Source: Actinomycetes bacterium
GTDB taxonomy: Bacteria > Actinomycetota > Actinomycetes > Actinomycetales > Dermatophilaceae
Assembly: GCA_023420415.1 (NCBI GenBank)
Contig: JAEZWF010000024.1
Coordinates: forward strand, 1 to 38,891
Length of the DNA stretch: 38,891 nucleotides
Direction of reading: 5' to 3'
In this document: positions 1 to 9,554 of the stretch, one piece after another
Numbering within the stretch: the stretch's first letter is position 1
Layout: the number at the start of each line of letters is the position of its first letter
Notes under the pieces: model-generated
The model's input: only the letters and a program-made list of their open reading frames with translations
Told to the model about the DNA's origin: nothing
The model's database searches: none
Made by a program: the position numbers and the translations under genes

Positions 1-145
1 GCTCCCCGACCCGGTCGAAGAGCTCCATCAACGATGCGAGCTCTTCACCCTGCGCGTTCCACAGCTCCCCCGCCAACCCCTCCATCGCAGCGCACGCCGC
101 CTCCACCGCCTGCCGGCGCTGCGGGAGAGTCGACGTCCTTGCCAT
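1..145 (-). CDS. DUF222/13E12-type HNH endonuclease family protein, N-terminal fragment
   Basis: Only the first 48 codons lie in the window; the rest is cut off by the left edge. The start is the ATG at 145-143 on the minus strand, and the frame stays open to base 1. The visible protein begins MARTSTLPQRRQAVEA and continues through LAGELWNAQGEELASLMELF. The pattern of an alanine-rich helix, then LAG-LW-A-G-EL--LM--LD, is what I know from the N-terminus of actinobacterial DUF222 proteins, which usually end in an HNH nuclease domain (13E12 repeat family). The HNH part is not in view, so nuclease activity is inferred from the family only. A TAGGTT -10 box ends 6 nt before the ATG, so the mRNA may be leaderless. 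These genes are multicopy and often mobile in related genomes, but nothing here shows mobility. Confidence 0.6.
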   Translation of the reverse strand, partial: MARTSTLPQRRQAVEAACAAMEGLAGELWNAQGEELASLMELFDRVGE

Positions 146-451
146 AACCCAAACCTAGACCCGACCACCGACAACACTTCGACCCAAACCCGCTGCGCCC
201 CAAAGGAATTCAATGAACTGACAACTACCAGTTCCGCCGTCACCGAACACGGGCCCAACCCGTCCGCACTTCCGGCCACTCGGTCTCGACGGCGGCCGCA
301 CGACCGGCCCTGAGTGGCCCGAAGTCAGGGCACAAGCAGGGCAGTCACCCAGTCTCAGGAGATGCGCGACGCACGCGGTCGGCACCGACCCGGCAACACG
401 GCATACCGGGCATCCCTCTCGCACAGCGCAAAGCGGCATAGGTTGGGCACC
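146..451. promoter_or_regulatory. Divergent promoter region between the HNH-family gene and the TRAP operon
   Basis: This 306-bp gap has no convincing gene. It carries a -10 box for each flank: TAGGTT on the minus strand at 157-152 and TAGGTT on the plus strand at 439-444. A short inverted repeat with arms GAACTG and CAGTTC sits at 214-233 and could be an operator. Two copies of the CGGCATA motif lie at 399-405 and 434-440. A longer plus-strand reading frame opens at GTG 314, but it has no Shine-Dalgarno sequence, and its extra 46 residues are not membrane-like. Confidence 0.5.
434..451 (+). promoter_or_regulatory. Probable leaderless promoter of the TRAP permease gene
   Basis: TAGGTT at 439-444 fits the actinobacterial TANNNT -10 consensus. 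The ATG at 452 follows after 7 nt, so transcription would start at or next to the start codon. No Shine-Dalgarno sequence precedes 452, which agrees with a leaderless start. The CGGCATA motif overlaps the -10 box. No clear -35 box is seen. Confidence 0.5.
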
Positions 452-2584
452 ATGACGGGACCAACGGAGGTCACGCAGCCCGGCCCTGCGCGGACGCCTG
501 ACGCATCGGTGGAGGAGCTGGTCGCCGAGTACGACGAGGAGCGACCGGCGCGGCGGCTGTCGCCGCGGCTCGACCAGGTGCTCACGGCGGTCTGCTTCCT
601 CGTGTCGCTGTTCGTGCTCTACCAGGTCTTCCGGCCACTGCGGCAAGGCGGGCAGTACTACCTGATCCTGTTCCTCGCGTTCATCCTGCCGATGGTGTTC
701 GTCTGCTACCGCGCGGGACGTCGCCGCTCGCGTCTGACCAAGGGCCGCGCCGACGGGCCCACTCCCACAACGACTTCCGACAACCCGGGCCCTCTCGACT
801 GGGCGCTGGCCATCTTCGCCTTCGTGGTGTGCATCTACCCCGTGCAGCCGTTCGTCATCGGCGACGGCGGCGGCGGGTTCGACGCCTTCCTCGACCGCCA
901 GGGCGAGCTCGGCACCGTCGACCTCGTCATGGGCACGATCCTGACGGTGCTCGTCCTCGAGGCCACCCGCCGCACCACCGGCCTCGTCCTGCCGGCCGTG
1001 TGCATCGTCGCGTTCCTTTACGCCTACTACGGCGGCTTCCTCCCGGTGTCGTGGTCGATCAGCCACGCGGGCATCGACTTCACCGGCATCATCAACGGCT
1101 TCTACAACGACGCCTCCGGGTTCTTCGGCGTCCCGCTCGACGTCGCCGCCTCTTACATCGTCCTGTTCACCATCTACGGCGCGGTCCTCGAGGCCACGGG
1201 TGCCAGCCGGTTCTTCATCGACATCTCGTTCGCGGCGTTCCGCAAGTCGACCTCTGCCCCCGGCCGCACGGTCGCCCTGTCCGGCTTCCTCCTCGGCACC
1301 GTCTCGGGTTCGGGCACGGCCACCGCCGTCAGCCTCGGCTCGGTCGCCTGGCCGATCCTGCGCAAGGCGGGCTACCCCAAGGAGAACGCCGGCGGCATGC
1401 TCGCGGCGGCCGGCATCGGCGCCATCCTGTCGCCTCCGACGCTGGGCGCCGCAGCCTTCATCATCGCCGAATACCTCGGCCAGAACTACCTCAACGTCCT
1501 GCTCTGGGCCACGATCCCGACGATCCTCTACTACCTCGGGATCATCCTCGCCGTCGAGATCGACGCCCGCCGGTTCGGCGCCCGCGAGGTCACCGTCAAC
1601 ACGCACAGCGCGCGTCACCTGTTGCTTCGCTTCGGCTACCACTTCCTGTCGCTGTTCGTCATCATCGTCTTCCTCGCGCTCGACATCCCACCGTTCAAGG
1701 CAGTCGTCTACGCCACCCTCGTCGCTGCCGGCTTCGGCTTGGTCGAACGCGTTGTCTCCCACCGCGATCCACTCGACCCCGACGACGAGAAGCGACCCCT
1801 CCCGGAGGCGTTGCGCAGGTATGCCGCGCAGCTCTATCGCGGGTTGGCCGCCGGTGTGCGTTCGGTGCTGCCGGTCGCGTCCGTGTGTGCCGCGGCGGGC
1901 ATCATCACCTCGGTCATCGTCAAGACCGGCATCGGGCAGAGCCTCGCGACGATCCTGGTCAGCGTGGCGAAGGCGGTCACGGACAACCCCACCGGCGTCC
2001 TCGTCATCACGGCCGTCCTCGCCGCCGTCGCCATCGCCATCCTCGGCCTGGCGGTCCCAGTCACGGCGTCCTTCATCATCAGCTGGGTCGTCATCGGGCC
2101 GGCCCTGCAGAGTCTTGGCGTCAGCGCCCCCGAGACCGCGATGTTCATCTTCTACTACGCCGTGCTCTCCGAGGTCTCTCCCCCGACAGCCCTTGCGGCA
2201 GTGGCGGCTTCGGCCATCACCGGTGGCGACACGATCAAGACGATGTGGCAGGCGTGGAAGTACACCCTGCCCGCCTTCCTCGCGCCCTTGGCTTTCGTCA
2301 TCACCGAAAACGGATCCCACCTGCTCATGCAGGGCGACGTCGTGTCGATCATCTGGACCACGGTGGTGTCGATGCTCGCAGTCGCCGCCCTCGCGGTGGT
2401 CACGGGCGGCTGGCTCTTCGGCCCGGCCTCGCCCATCGTCCGCGCCCTGTGCGTCCCAGCCGCCGCGCTCCTGCTCTACCTCCAGCCCTTCTCCATCGGC
2501 GTCGGGCTCGCGTTCCTCGCGGCCGCCGTCGCCCTTGCCTACGTCACCCGCAACAGAACCCGCACCCAGGAGGAAACAGCATGA
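452..2584 (+). CDS. TRAP transporter fused permease (4TM-12TM type, TAXI class)
   Basis: This is a 710-aa integral membrane protein that fuses the small (4TM) and large (12TM) permease parts of a TRAP carrier, which imports an organic solute using an ion gradient. About 16 hydrophobic segments alternate with short polar loops. The central block GTVSGSGTATAVSLGSVAWP, followed by AGIGAILSPPTLGAAAF and later VSPPTALAAVAASAITGGD, is typical of the large DctM-like domain. The start at ATG 452 was chosen over GTG 314 because a leaderless promoter ends 7 nt upstream and the extra N-terminus is arginine-rich and not membrane-like. Its stop overlaps the start of the TAXI binding protein by 4 bp (ATGA), so the two form one transporter operon. 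The solute is unknown; TAXI systems are often assigned to dicarboxylates or glutamate, but nothing here decides it. Confidence 0.93.
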   Translation: MTGPTEVTQPGPARTPDASVEELVAEYDEERPARRLSPRLDQVLTAVCFLVSLFVLYQVFRPLRQGGQYYLILFLAFILPMVFVCYRAGRRRSRLTKGRADGPTPTTTSDNPGPLDWALAIFAFVVCIYPVQPFVIGDGGGGFDAFLDRQGELGTVDLVMGTILTVLVLEATRRTTGLVLPAVCIVAFLYAYYGGFLPVSWSISHAGIDFTGIINGFYNDASGFFGVPLDVAASYIVLFTIYGAVLEATGASRFFIDISFAAFRKSTSAPGRTVALSGFLLGTVSGSGTATAVSLGSVAWPILRKAGYPKENAGGMLAAAGIGAILSPPTLGAAAFIIAEYLGQNYLNVLLWATIPTILYYLGIILAVEIDARRFGAREVTVNTHSARHLLLRFGYHFLSLFVIIVFLALDIPPFKAVVYATLVAAGFGLVERVVSHRDPLDPDDEKRPLPEALRRYAAQLYRGLAAGVRSVLPVASVCAAAGIITSVIVKTGIGQSLATILVSVAKAVTDNPTGVLVITAVLAAVAIAILGLAVPVTASFIISWVVIGPALQSLGVSAPETAMFIFYYAVLSEVSPPTALAAVAASAITGGDTIKTMWQAWKYTLPAFLAPLAFVITENGSHLLMQGDVVSIIWTTVVSMLAVAALAVVTGGWLFGPASPIVRALCVPAAALLLYLQPFSIGVGLAFLAAAVALAYVTRNRTRTQEETA

Positions 2585-3609
2585 GGCGCTCCACGATCCG
2601 CCGACCGGTCACCACGATTCGCCGATCAGCCACCACGCTCGCCGCCGTCACGGCACTCGTCCTCGCGGTCGCAGGCTGCGGTGGGAAGCAGGACCGCACC
2701 GGTGCCGACGCCGGCGGTGACACGTCGTCCTGCGAGGCCAGCCCGGCGCAGATGACCATCGCCACGGGCAACAGCACCGGGGTCTACTACGCCCTCGGTG
2801 GCGGCCTCGCATCGGTCATCTCCGCCAACACCAAGATCAAGGCGACCGCTGCCGAGACCGGCGCCTCGGTGCAGAACATCCAGCAGCTCGTCGACAAGAA
2901 GTACGACATCGCCTTCTCCCTGGCCGACACGGCTGCGGACGCGGTCCAGGGCAAGGGCGCGTTCGAGGGCAAGCAGGCCGACGTCAAGGCGCTCGCCCGG
3001 ATCTACTCCAACTACACCCAGGTCGTCGTCAGCACGAAGTCCGGCATCAACAGCGTCGAGGACTTCAAGGGCAAGCGGATCTCCACCGGGTCTCCCAAGT
3101 CCGGCACCGAGGTCATCGCCAACCGCCTCATCGAGTCCGCCGGCCTGAAGCCCGGTGATGTCAAGGCGCAGCGGCTCGACCTCGCCAAGACCGTCGACGG
3201 CATGAAGGACGGCAGCATCGACGGGCTCGTCTGGTCCGGTGGTTTGCCCACCGGTGGCATCACCGACCTGGTCAGCTCGATGAAGGGCCAGGTGAAGTTC
3301 GTCGACATCACCCCGTTGCTGCCCAAGATGCAGGCGGTCAACTCGGTCTACGCCGAGGGCACCATCCCGGCGGCGACCTACGGCACCGAGGCCGACGCCA
3401 AGACGATCGTGGTGCCCAACGACCTGCTGGTGCGCTCGGACTTCGCCGACAACAACGCCTGCGCCCTCACCAAGCTGCTCTTCGACAAGAAGGACGACCT
3501 CGTCAAGGTGCACGTCGCGGCCAAGGAGCTCGACCCCAAGACGGCGGCCGAGACCGCACCGGTCGAGCTGCACCCGGGCTCCAAGCGAGCCCTGGACGAG
3601 CTCGGCTGA
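2581..3609 (+). CDS. TAXI family TRAP transporter solute-binding lipoprotein
   Basis: This 342-aa extracytoplasmic receptor belongs to the upstream permease. The N-terminus has a twin-arginine-like basic stretch, a hydrophobic core and the lipobox LAVAGC with Cys33 as lipidation site, so it should be anchored to the outer face of the membrane. The mature part starts with MTIATGNSTGVYYALGGGLA, the hallmark of the TAXI (TRAP-associated extracytoplasmic immunogenic) family, and continues with ISTGSPKSGTEVIANRLIE and DGSIDGLVWSGGLPTGGI, also typical. The start at 2581 overlaps the permease stop and follows a strong AGGAGGA Shine-Dalgarno at 2568-2574. The length is normal for the family. A GC-rich hairpin terminator follows, closing a two-gene operon. 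Confidence 0.94.
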   Translation: MRRSTIRRPVTTIRRSATTLAAVTALVLAVAGCGGKQDRTGADAGGDTSSCEASPAQMTIATGNSTGVYYALGGGLASVISANTKIKATAAETGASVQNIQQLVDKKYDIAFSLADTAADAVQGKGAFEGKQADVKALARIYSNYTQVVVSTKSGINSVEDFKGKRISTGSPKSGTEVIANRLIESAGLKPGDVKAQRLDLAKTVDGMKDGSIDGLVWSGGLPTGGITDLVSSMKGQVKFVDITPLLPKMQAVNSVYAEGTIPAATYGTEADAKTIVVPNDLLVRSDFADNNACALTKLLFDKKDDLVKVHVAAKELDPKTAAETAPVELHPGSKRALDELG

Positions 3610-3627
3610 CCGGTCCCCGACCCGCTC

Positions 3628-3669
3628 GGCGGCGGCTCGGACCTCCAGGGGTCCGGGCCGCCGCCTTTT
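3628..3669 (+). terminator. Intrinsic terminator after the TAXI binding protein
   Basis: The left arm GGCGGCGGCTCGGAC (3628-3642) pairs with the right arm GTCCGGGCCGCCGCC (3651-3665) around an 8-nt loop, with one G-U pair. TTTTC follows directly. The position 19 nt after the stop codon fits rho-independent termination of the TRAP operon. Confidence 0.8.
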
Positions 3670-3779
3670 CGGCCATGCACCCAAGGGAGTAGGACCGAAG
3701 CCTTCCCGAGGGGGATTCGCCCGCCCTGCGCGTGGGACAACAGTGGTGGACGTTCGATGGACGACCCCAGGAGACAGCC

Positions 3780-4592
3780 ATGACAACGCCCTTCCGCTTC
3801 GGCCTCGTCGCGCTCCCCTACCCGGGCGCCGACTGGGCCGGCACCGCGCGCCAGGTCGAGGAGCTCGGCTTCGACAGCCTGCTCGTGCCCGACAACCTGC
3901 ACGCCACCCCCGCGGCCCTGGCCTGCGCGTCCGCCGCGGCAGCTACCGAGCGCATCGCGGTCGGTCCCTACGTCGTGGCGACGCCGTTGCGCAGCCCCGG
4001 CCTCGTGGCCGCGGATGCCGCTGGGCTGCACCAGCTTTCGGGCGGGCGGGTCGAGTTCGGCCTGGGCGCTGGGCGACCCGATGCCGAGGATGAGGCGCGC
4101 CAGCTCGGCGTCGAGTTCGGCACCCCCGGCGAGCGGATGGCCCACCTCGAGGCGACCATCGAGGCGGTTCGCGCGCGAACGCCTGACGTGCACATCACGG
4201 TCGCCGCAGCGGGCCCGCGGATGCTCGCCCTCGGCGGTCGCCTCGCCGACGTCGTCGCGCTCGGGGCCTCACCGTTCGCGACCGCCGACGACCTCGCGCG
4301 GATGGCCGACACGGTGCGCGCCGGGGCGGGCGACCGGGCCGATGACGTTCAGCTCAACGTCAACCTGTCAGCCGTCGGTGACGAGGTGCCGCCCTGGCTC
4401 GCCGAGAAGATGGGTCTCACCATGGAGCGTCTCGTCGAGGCGGATGCCGCGACCTACCTGCGCGGGACGCCCGACGACATGGCGCAGACCCTCGTGGAGC
4501 GGCGCGAGCGCACCGGTGTCTCCTACGTCTGCGCAGGCGCCAACCACGCGCAGGACCTCGCCCCCGTCGTGGCTCTCCTGCGCGACGCCTGA
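3780..4592 (+). CDS. LLM class F420/FMN-dependent oxidoreductase
   Basis: This 270-aa luciferase-like monooxygenase fold (TIM barrel) enzyme uses reduced F420 or FMN; the cofactor cannot be settled by reading. Family signatures are the N-terminal RFGLVALPYPGADWAGTAR, VEELGFDSLLVPDNL near residue 25, then TERIAVGPYVVATPLRSPGL and LSGGRVEFGLGAGRP around residues 60-105. A truncated barrel of about 270 residues is normal for the actinobacterial F420 subgroup. The start at ATG 3780 follows AGGAG at 3769-3773; an in-frame upstream ATG at 3732 lacks a ribosome site. The gene is monocistronic between the TRAP terminator and a convergent hairpin shared with glgP. The substrate is unknown. Confidence 0.85.
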   Translation: MTTPFRFGLVALPYPGADWAGTARQVEELGFDSLLVPDNLHATPAALACASAAAATERIAVGPYVVATPLRSPGLVAADAAGLHQLSGGRVEFGLGAGRPDAEDEARQLGVEFGTPGERMAHLEATIEAVRARTPDVHITVAAAGPRMLALGGRLADVVALGASPFATADDLARMADTVRAGAGDRADDVQLNVNLSAVGDEVPPWLAEKMGLTMERLVEADAATYLRGTPDDMAQTLVERRERTGVSYVCAGANHAQDLAPVVALLRDA

Positions 4593-4623
4593 GCCGCGTC
4601 CCTCACCGAGGCCCGGGCGCAGG

Positions 4624-4656
4624 TATGCCGCGTGCGAGACTCTCGCACGCGGCATA
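4624..4656. terminator. Perfect 16-bp inverted repeat between convergent genes (bidirectional terminator candidate)
   Basis: The arm TATGCCGCGTGCGAGA (4624-4639) is followed by one base and then its exact reverse complement (4641-4656). It lies in the 85-bp gap between two convergent genes, so an RNA hairpin would form on either transcript. On the plus strand it is followed at a distance by GGGTTTT. Both arm ends are copies of the heptamer TATGCCG that is dispersed over the whole window. Confidence 0.65.
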
Positions 4657-4677
4657 TCTGGTGTGTCACAAGGGTTT

Positions 4678-7272
4678 TCAGGCGTTGACGACCAGCCCGA
4701 GCTCGCTCTCGCTGGCCAGCCCGGGGTGCTTGGGCAGGATGCGCACGGTGTAGCCGAACGACCCGGTGCGCGACAGCGCGAAGTCGCCGGCGAACTGGTG
4801 CCGGCCGCCCTCGTAGGACTCGACGTGCTGCAACGACTCGGCCTGGATGTCCGTGAGGTCGTCACTCTCGTTCGCCGTGCCGTGCACGACCTGGACGTCG
4901 ACCTCGTCGGGTGACAGCTCGCCCAGCGAGACGTAGGCCCGCACGTGCAGGGTCTCACCGATCTGCGGGCTGTCGCTCACGCCCGCGGACTCCACGTGGT
5001 CGACGCGGACCTGGGACCAGGCTGCCTCGACCTTCTGCTTGTAGGCCGCGAGCTCCTTGGCCCCCGGGTAGCCGGGACCGTTCATCTCCCAGCCCGCGCG
5101 GGCGGCCGGGGCGTAGAGCTTGATGACGTAGTCGCGGACCATGCGGCTGGCGAGGACCTTGGGGCTCAAGGTCTGCAGCGTGTGGACCATCATCGACAGC
5201 CAGTTCTGCGGCAGGCCGTCGGCGTCACGGTCGTAGAACCGCGGCGCGACCTGGGTCTCGATGAGGTCGTAGAGGGCAGCCGCCTCGATGTCGTCGCGGC
5301 GCTGCTCGTCCTCGACGCCGTCGGCGGTCGGGATGGCCCAACCGTTCTCGCCGTCGTACCACTCGTCCCACCAGCCGTCGAGGATCGAGAGGTTGAGGCC
5401 ACCGTTGAGCGCGGCCTTCATGCCGCTGGTGCCACACGCCTCGAACGGGCGCAGCGGGTTGTTGAGCCAGACGTCGCAGCCCGGGTAGAGGTGCTGCGCC
5501 ATGGCGATGTCGTAGTTGGGCAGGAAGACGATCCGGTGGCGCACCTCGGGGTCGTCGGCGAACCGCACCATCTGCTGGATGAGCTGCTTGCCGGTCTCGT
5601 CGGCCGGGTGCGACTTGCCCGCGATGACGAGCTGGATCGGGCGCTCCGGGTCGAGCAGGAGGCGCTTGAGCCGCTCCGGGTCGCGCAGCATGAGCGTGAG
5701 CCGCTTGTAGGTCGGCACCCGGCGGGCGAACCCGATGGTCAGCACGTCGGGGTCGAGGATGTCGTCGGTCCAGCCGAGCTCGGCCGGGCTGGCACCACGC
5801 TTCTTCCACGACGCCTTGGTGCGGCGTCGGGCCTCCTCGACGAGCTGGGCGCGCATCTCGCGCTTGGTCTCCCAGATCGCCTGACGCGGCACGTCGGGGA
5901 TGCGGTCCCAGGCGTCCTCGCGCTCGATGTCGGTCGTGCCGAGGTGCTTGGCCGCCAGCTCGTAGACACGTCGGTCGACCCACGTCGGGGCGTGGACACC
6001 GTTGGTGATGCTCGTGATCGGCACCTCGGCGTCGTCGAAGCCGGGCCACAGCCCGTCGAACATCTCGCGGCTCACGACACCGTGCAGCTGCGAGACGCCG
6101 TTGGCGCGCTGGCCCAGGCGCAGGCCCATGACGGCCATGTTGAAGATGCCGGGCTGCCCGCCGGGGTAGGTCTCCGCACCCAGCTCGAGCAGCTGCTCGA
6201 CCGGCACACCGGCGACCGCGTTGTCACCGCCGAAGTGCAGCGTGATCAGGTCCGCGCCGAACCGATCGATACCCGCTGGCACCGGGGTGTGCGTCGTGAA
6301 GACCGTTGCGGCGCGGACTGCCTCGAGCGCCTCGTCGAAGGAGAGGCCCTCGGACTGGGTCAGCTCGTGGATGCGCTCCACGCCGAGGAACCCGGCGTGG
6401 CCCTCGTTGGTGTGGTAGACGTCCGGCGCCGGCGCGCCGGTGAGCCGCGACCACAGACGCAGCGCGCGGACGCCGCCGATGCCGAGCAGCATCTCCTGCT
6501 GGAGCCGCTGCTCACCGCCACCGCCGTAGAGCCGGTTGGTGATGTTGCGGGCGGCCTCGTCGTTGTCGGGCACATCGGAGTCCAGCAGCAGCAACGGAAC
6601 TCGCCCGACCTGGGCCCGCCACACGTGGGCGTGCAGGCTGCGGCCACCGGGCAGGTCCAGGGTGACGACGCTCGGGGTGCCGTCCTCCTCGCGCAGCAGG
6701 CTGAGCGGCAGGCCGTCGGGGTCGAGGACGGGATAGGTCTCCTGCTGCCAGCCGTCGCGGTTGAGGCTCTGCTTGAAGTAGCCGGTCTTGTAGAACAGGC
6801 CGACGCCGACGATCGGCACGCCAAGGTCGGAGGCCGTCTTCAGGTGGTCGCCGGCGAGGATGCCGAGGCCGCCGGAGTACTGCGGCAGCACCTCGGTGAT
6901 GCCGAACTCGGGGCTGAAGTAGGCGATCGAGCTCGGTGCGCGGCGCCCGTCGTGGCCGGGCTCCTGCCCGTCCGCCCAGGCCTGGTACCACTGAGGCTGG
7001 GTCAGGTAGGCGTCGAGGTCGGCCTTGGCCGCACCGACTGCGGCGGTGAACTCCTGGTTGGCCGCGAGGTCGGCCAGCTCCTGCGGCGACAGCGCGGAGA
7101 GCAGCCGCACGGGGTCGTGGTGTACCCGCTCCCACGCGGCCGGGTCGATCTGCTGGAACAGGTCGCGGGTCGGCGGGTGCCACGACCAGCGCAGGTTGCT
7201 CGCGAGCTCGCCGAGGGCCGTGAGCGGCTCGGGCAGGACAGTGCGGACGCTGAAGCGTCGGATCGCCTTCAC
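4678..7272 (-). CDS. glgP: Alpha-glucan phosphorylase (glycogen phosphorylase family)
   Basis: This 864-aa cytosolic PLP enzyme splits alpha-1,4-glucan with phosphate and releases glucose 1-phosphate. The PLP-binding signature EACGTSGMKAALNG is present, with the Schiff-base lysine at about residue 619. GGLGILAGDHLKTASDLG (near residue 125) and FTTHTPVPAGIDRF are typical of the short actinobacterial/archaeal alpha-glucan phosphorylases, which carry an extra N-terminal DUF3417 region and are distinct from the E. coli GlgP type. The start is the GTG at 7272-7270: a minus-strand TAGGAT -10 box (7286-7281) ends 8 nt upstream, suggesting a leaderless transcript. It diverges from the glgE operon, so breakdown and synthesis genes share one 132-bp control region. 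Confidence 0.94.
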   Translation of the reverse strand: MKAIRRFSVRTVLPEPLTALGELASNLRWSWHPPTRDLFQQIDPAAWERVHHDPVRLLSALSPQELADLAANQEFTAAVGAAKADLDAYLTQPQWYQAWADGQEPGHDGRRAPSSIAYFSPEFGITEVLPQYSGGLGILAGDHLKTASDLGVPIVGVGLFYKTGYFKQSLNRDGWQQETYPVLDPDGLPLSLLREEDGTPSVVTLDLPGGRSLHAHVWRAQVGRVPLLLLDSDVPDNDEAARNITNRLYGGGGEQRLQQEMLLGIGGVRALRLWSRLTGAPAPDVYHTNEGHAGFLGVERIHELTQSEGLSFDEALEAVRAATVFTTHTPVPAGIDRFGADLITLHFGGDNAVAGVPVEQLLELGAETYPGGQPGIFNMAVMGLRLGQRANGVSQLHGVVSREMFDGLWPGFDDAEVPITSITNGVHAPTWVDRRVYELAAKHLGTTDIEREDAWDRIPDVPRQAIWETKREMRAQLVEEARRRTKASWKKRGASPAELGWTDDILDPDVLTIGFARRVPTYKRLTLMLRDPERLKRLLLDPERPIQLVIAGKSHPADETGKQLIQQMVRFADDPEVRHRIVFLPNYDIAMAQHLYPGCDVWLNNPLRPFEACGTSGMKAALNGGLNLSILDGWWDEWYDGENGWAIPTADGVEDEQRRDDIEAAALYDLIETQVAPRFYDRDADGLPQNWLSMMVHTLQTLSPKVLASRMVRDYVIKLYAPAARAGWEMNGPGYPGAKELAAYKQKVEAAWSQVRVDHVESAGVSDSPQIGETLHVRAYVSLGELSPDEVDVQVVHGTANESDDLTDIQAESLQHVESYEGGRHQFAGDFALSRTGSFGYTVRILPKHPGLASESELGLVVNA

Positions 7273-7404
7273 GAGGGGTCATCCTAGGGCCTCGCGCGAC
7301 CACCTCTGACGGGTTCTTGCAAACCTTTCAGATACTTTTCAGGCGTTCGTCCGGGTCGTGCCCGCAAGAGGTATGCCGCGGCCGAACCGAGTAGCGTCGC
7401 CTGC
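7273..7404. promoter_or_regulatory. Divergent glgP / glgE promoter region
   Basis: This 132-bp gap serves two operons. The minus-strand -10 box TAGGAT (7286-7281) is 8 nt from the glgP GTG. The plus-strand -10 box TAGCGT (7392-7397) is 7 nt from the glgE GTG. Both predicted mRNAs are leaderless. The middle (about 7315-7342) is AT-rich for this genome and contains a direct repeat of TTTCAG, a candidate activator or repressor site. A GTATGCCGCG motif lies at 7371-7380. No -35 box is convincing on either side. Confidence 0.5.
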
Positions 7405-9554
7405 GTGACTGCACGCCCCCCTGCAACCACGCCCCCGACCACCACTCCCGCGCGCGGCCGCAAGGCCAAGGCGCGAGGCAAGGGAAAGGCCGTGGACGGC
7501 ATACCGGCCAAGCCCGGCTCGGCCCCGAGCCCCGTCGAGCCACCGCGCAGCCACCCGCCGCAGACGCCGATCGGCCGGATCCCGGTGCAGGACGTGCAAC
7601 CGTGCGTCGACGACGGCCTGCGCCCCGCCAAGTCCGTGGTGGACGAGGAGTTCACGATCCGCGCGACCGTCTTTCGTGAGGGCCACGACGCGGTCAACGC
7701 CAACGTCGTGCTGACCGCCCCGGACGGCAGCGAGCAGCACGTGCCCATGACCTGCACGAACGCCGGCCTCAACAGCTGGGAGACCACCGTCCGCGCGGAC
7801 CGGCTCGGCTGGTGGACCTACCGGGTCGAGGGCTGGTCCGACCCCTACGCGACGTGGGAGCACGACGCGGGCATCAAGGTGGCCGCCGACATCGACACCC
7901 AGCTGATGCTCGACGAGGGCATCCGCGTCCTCGAGCGCGCCCTCGCCGAGGTGGACCGTCCGGCCGATGGCGCCACCGCCCTGCAGGACGCCGTCACCGC
8001 CCTGCGCGACACCTCTCGACCCCCGGCCGTGCGACTGCGGGCCGCGCTCGACCCGGCCGTCCACGCCGAGCTGGCGCAACGCCCCCTGCGCGACCACGTC
8101 AGCCCCTCGCGTGACCTGCCGCTGCTCGTCGAACGCGACCGCGCGCTCTACGGCTCGTGGTACGAGATCTTCCCGCGCTCCGAAGGCGCCGTTCGCGACC
8201 CCGAGACCGGAAAGTGGACCTCGGGCACCCTGCGCACCGCGGCCGACCGCCTGCCCGCCATTGCCGACATGGGGTTCGACGTCGTCTACCTCACCCCCAT
8301 CCACCCGATCGGCACGGCCGCCCGCAAGGGACCGAACAACACCCTCAATGCAGGACCGGACGACCCCGGCAGCCCCTACGCCATCGGGTCCCCCGACGGC
8401 GGGCACGACGCCATCCACCCCGACCTCGGCACGTTCGAGGACTTCGACGCCTTCGTCGCGCGCGCCGACGAGCTCGGCCTCGAGGTGGCGATGGACATCG
8501 CCCTCCAGTGCTCGCCCGACCACCCCTACGTGCAGACCCACCCGGAGTGGTTCACCACCCGCGCCGACGGCACGATCGCCTACGCGGAGAACCCGCCGAA
8601 GAAGTACCAGGACATCTACCCGCTCAACTTCGACAACGACCCGGCAGGGGCGTATGCCGAGATGCGCCGGATGATCCAGGTGTGGATCGACCACGGGGTC
8701 AAGATCTTCCGCGTCGACAACCCGCACACCAAGCCGGTCGAGTTCTGGCAGTGGCTGATCCAGGACGTCGCCGCGTCGCACCCCGACGTCATCTGGCTGG
8801 CGGAGGCGTTCACCAAGCCGGCCATGATGCACACGCTCGCCAAGGTCGGCTTCCAGCAGAGCTACACCTACTACGCCTGGCGCAACGCCAAGTGGGAGCT
8901 CGAGGAGTACGTCCGCGAGCTCGCCGGCGACGCGGCGGCATACATGCGTCCGTCGTTCTGGCCGACCACGCACGACATCCTCACGCCGTACATGCAGTTC
9001 GGCGGGCCAGCCGCGTGGAAGCTGCGGGCGGCGCTCGCGGCGACCCTCGTGCCGACCTACGGCATCTACGCCGGCTACGAGCTGATCGAGCACGTGGCCC
9101 GGCCCGGCGCGGAGGAGCAGATCGACAACGAGAAGTACGAGTACAAGGACCGTGAGTGGTACCGCTACGAGAAGGGCGGTGACCTCGAAGGACAGTCCTT
9201 GGCCGGATATCTCAAGCGGCTCAACGAGATTCGTCGCGACCACCCCTCGCTGCACTGGCTGCGCAACATCACGTTCCACCCCGTCGACGACGAGAACATC
9301 ATGGCGTTCTCCAAGCGGCGCACCCTCCCCGACGGCACCGAGGACATCGTCCTCGTCCTCGCCAACCTCGACCCACACAGCACCCGGGAGTCCGTGATCC
9401 ACCTCGACATGCCCGCGCTCGGCCTGGGCTGGCACGACCAGATCGCCGCGCACGACCTCGTCACCGACCAGTCGTGGCAGTGGGGCGAGAACGTCTACGT
9501 GCGGCTCGGGCCCGAGACCGAACCGGTCCACATCGTCGAGGCGAGGAGGCTCTA

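Noticed and set aside
314..451. GTG 314 as start of the TRAP permease
   Set aside because: There is no ribosome site, and the extra 46 residues are basic and non-membrane. A -10 box lies 7 nt before ATG 452, which would put 314-451 upstream of transcription.
155..2320. A 721-aa minus-strand open frame opposite the TRAP permease
   Set aside because: It is an Arg/Asp/Gly-rich antisense shadow, common in GC-rich genomes. The plus strand has a clear membrane protein with family motifs and proper gene order.
4945..7287. A 780-aa plus-strand open frame opposite glgP
   Set aside because: It is antisense to a fully conserved phosphorylase, with repetitive Val/Asp/Arg composition and no domain.
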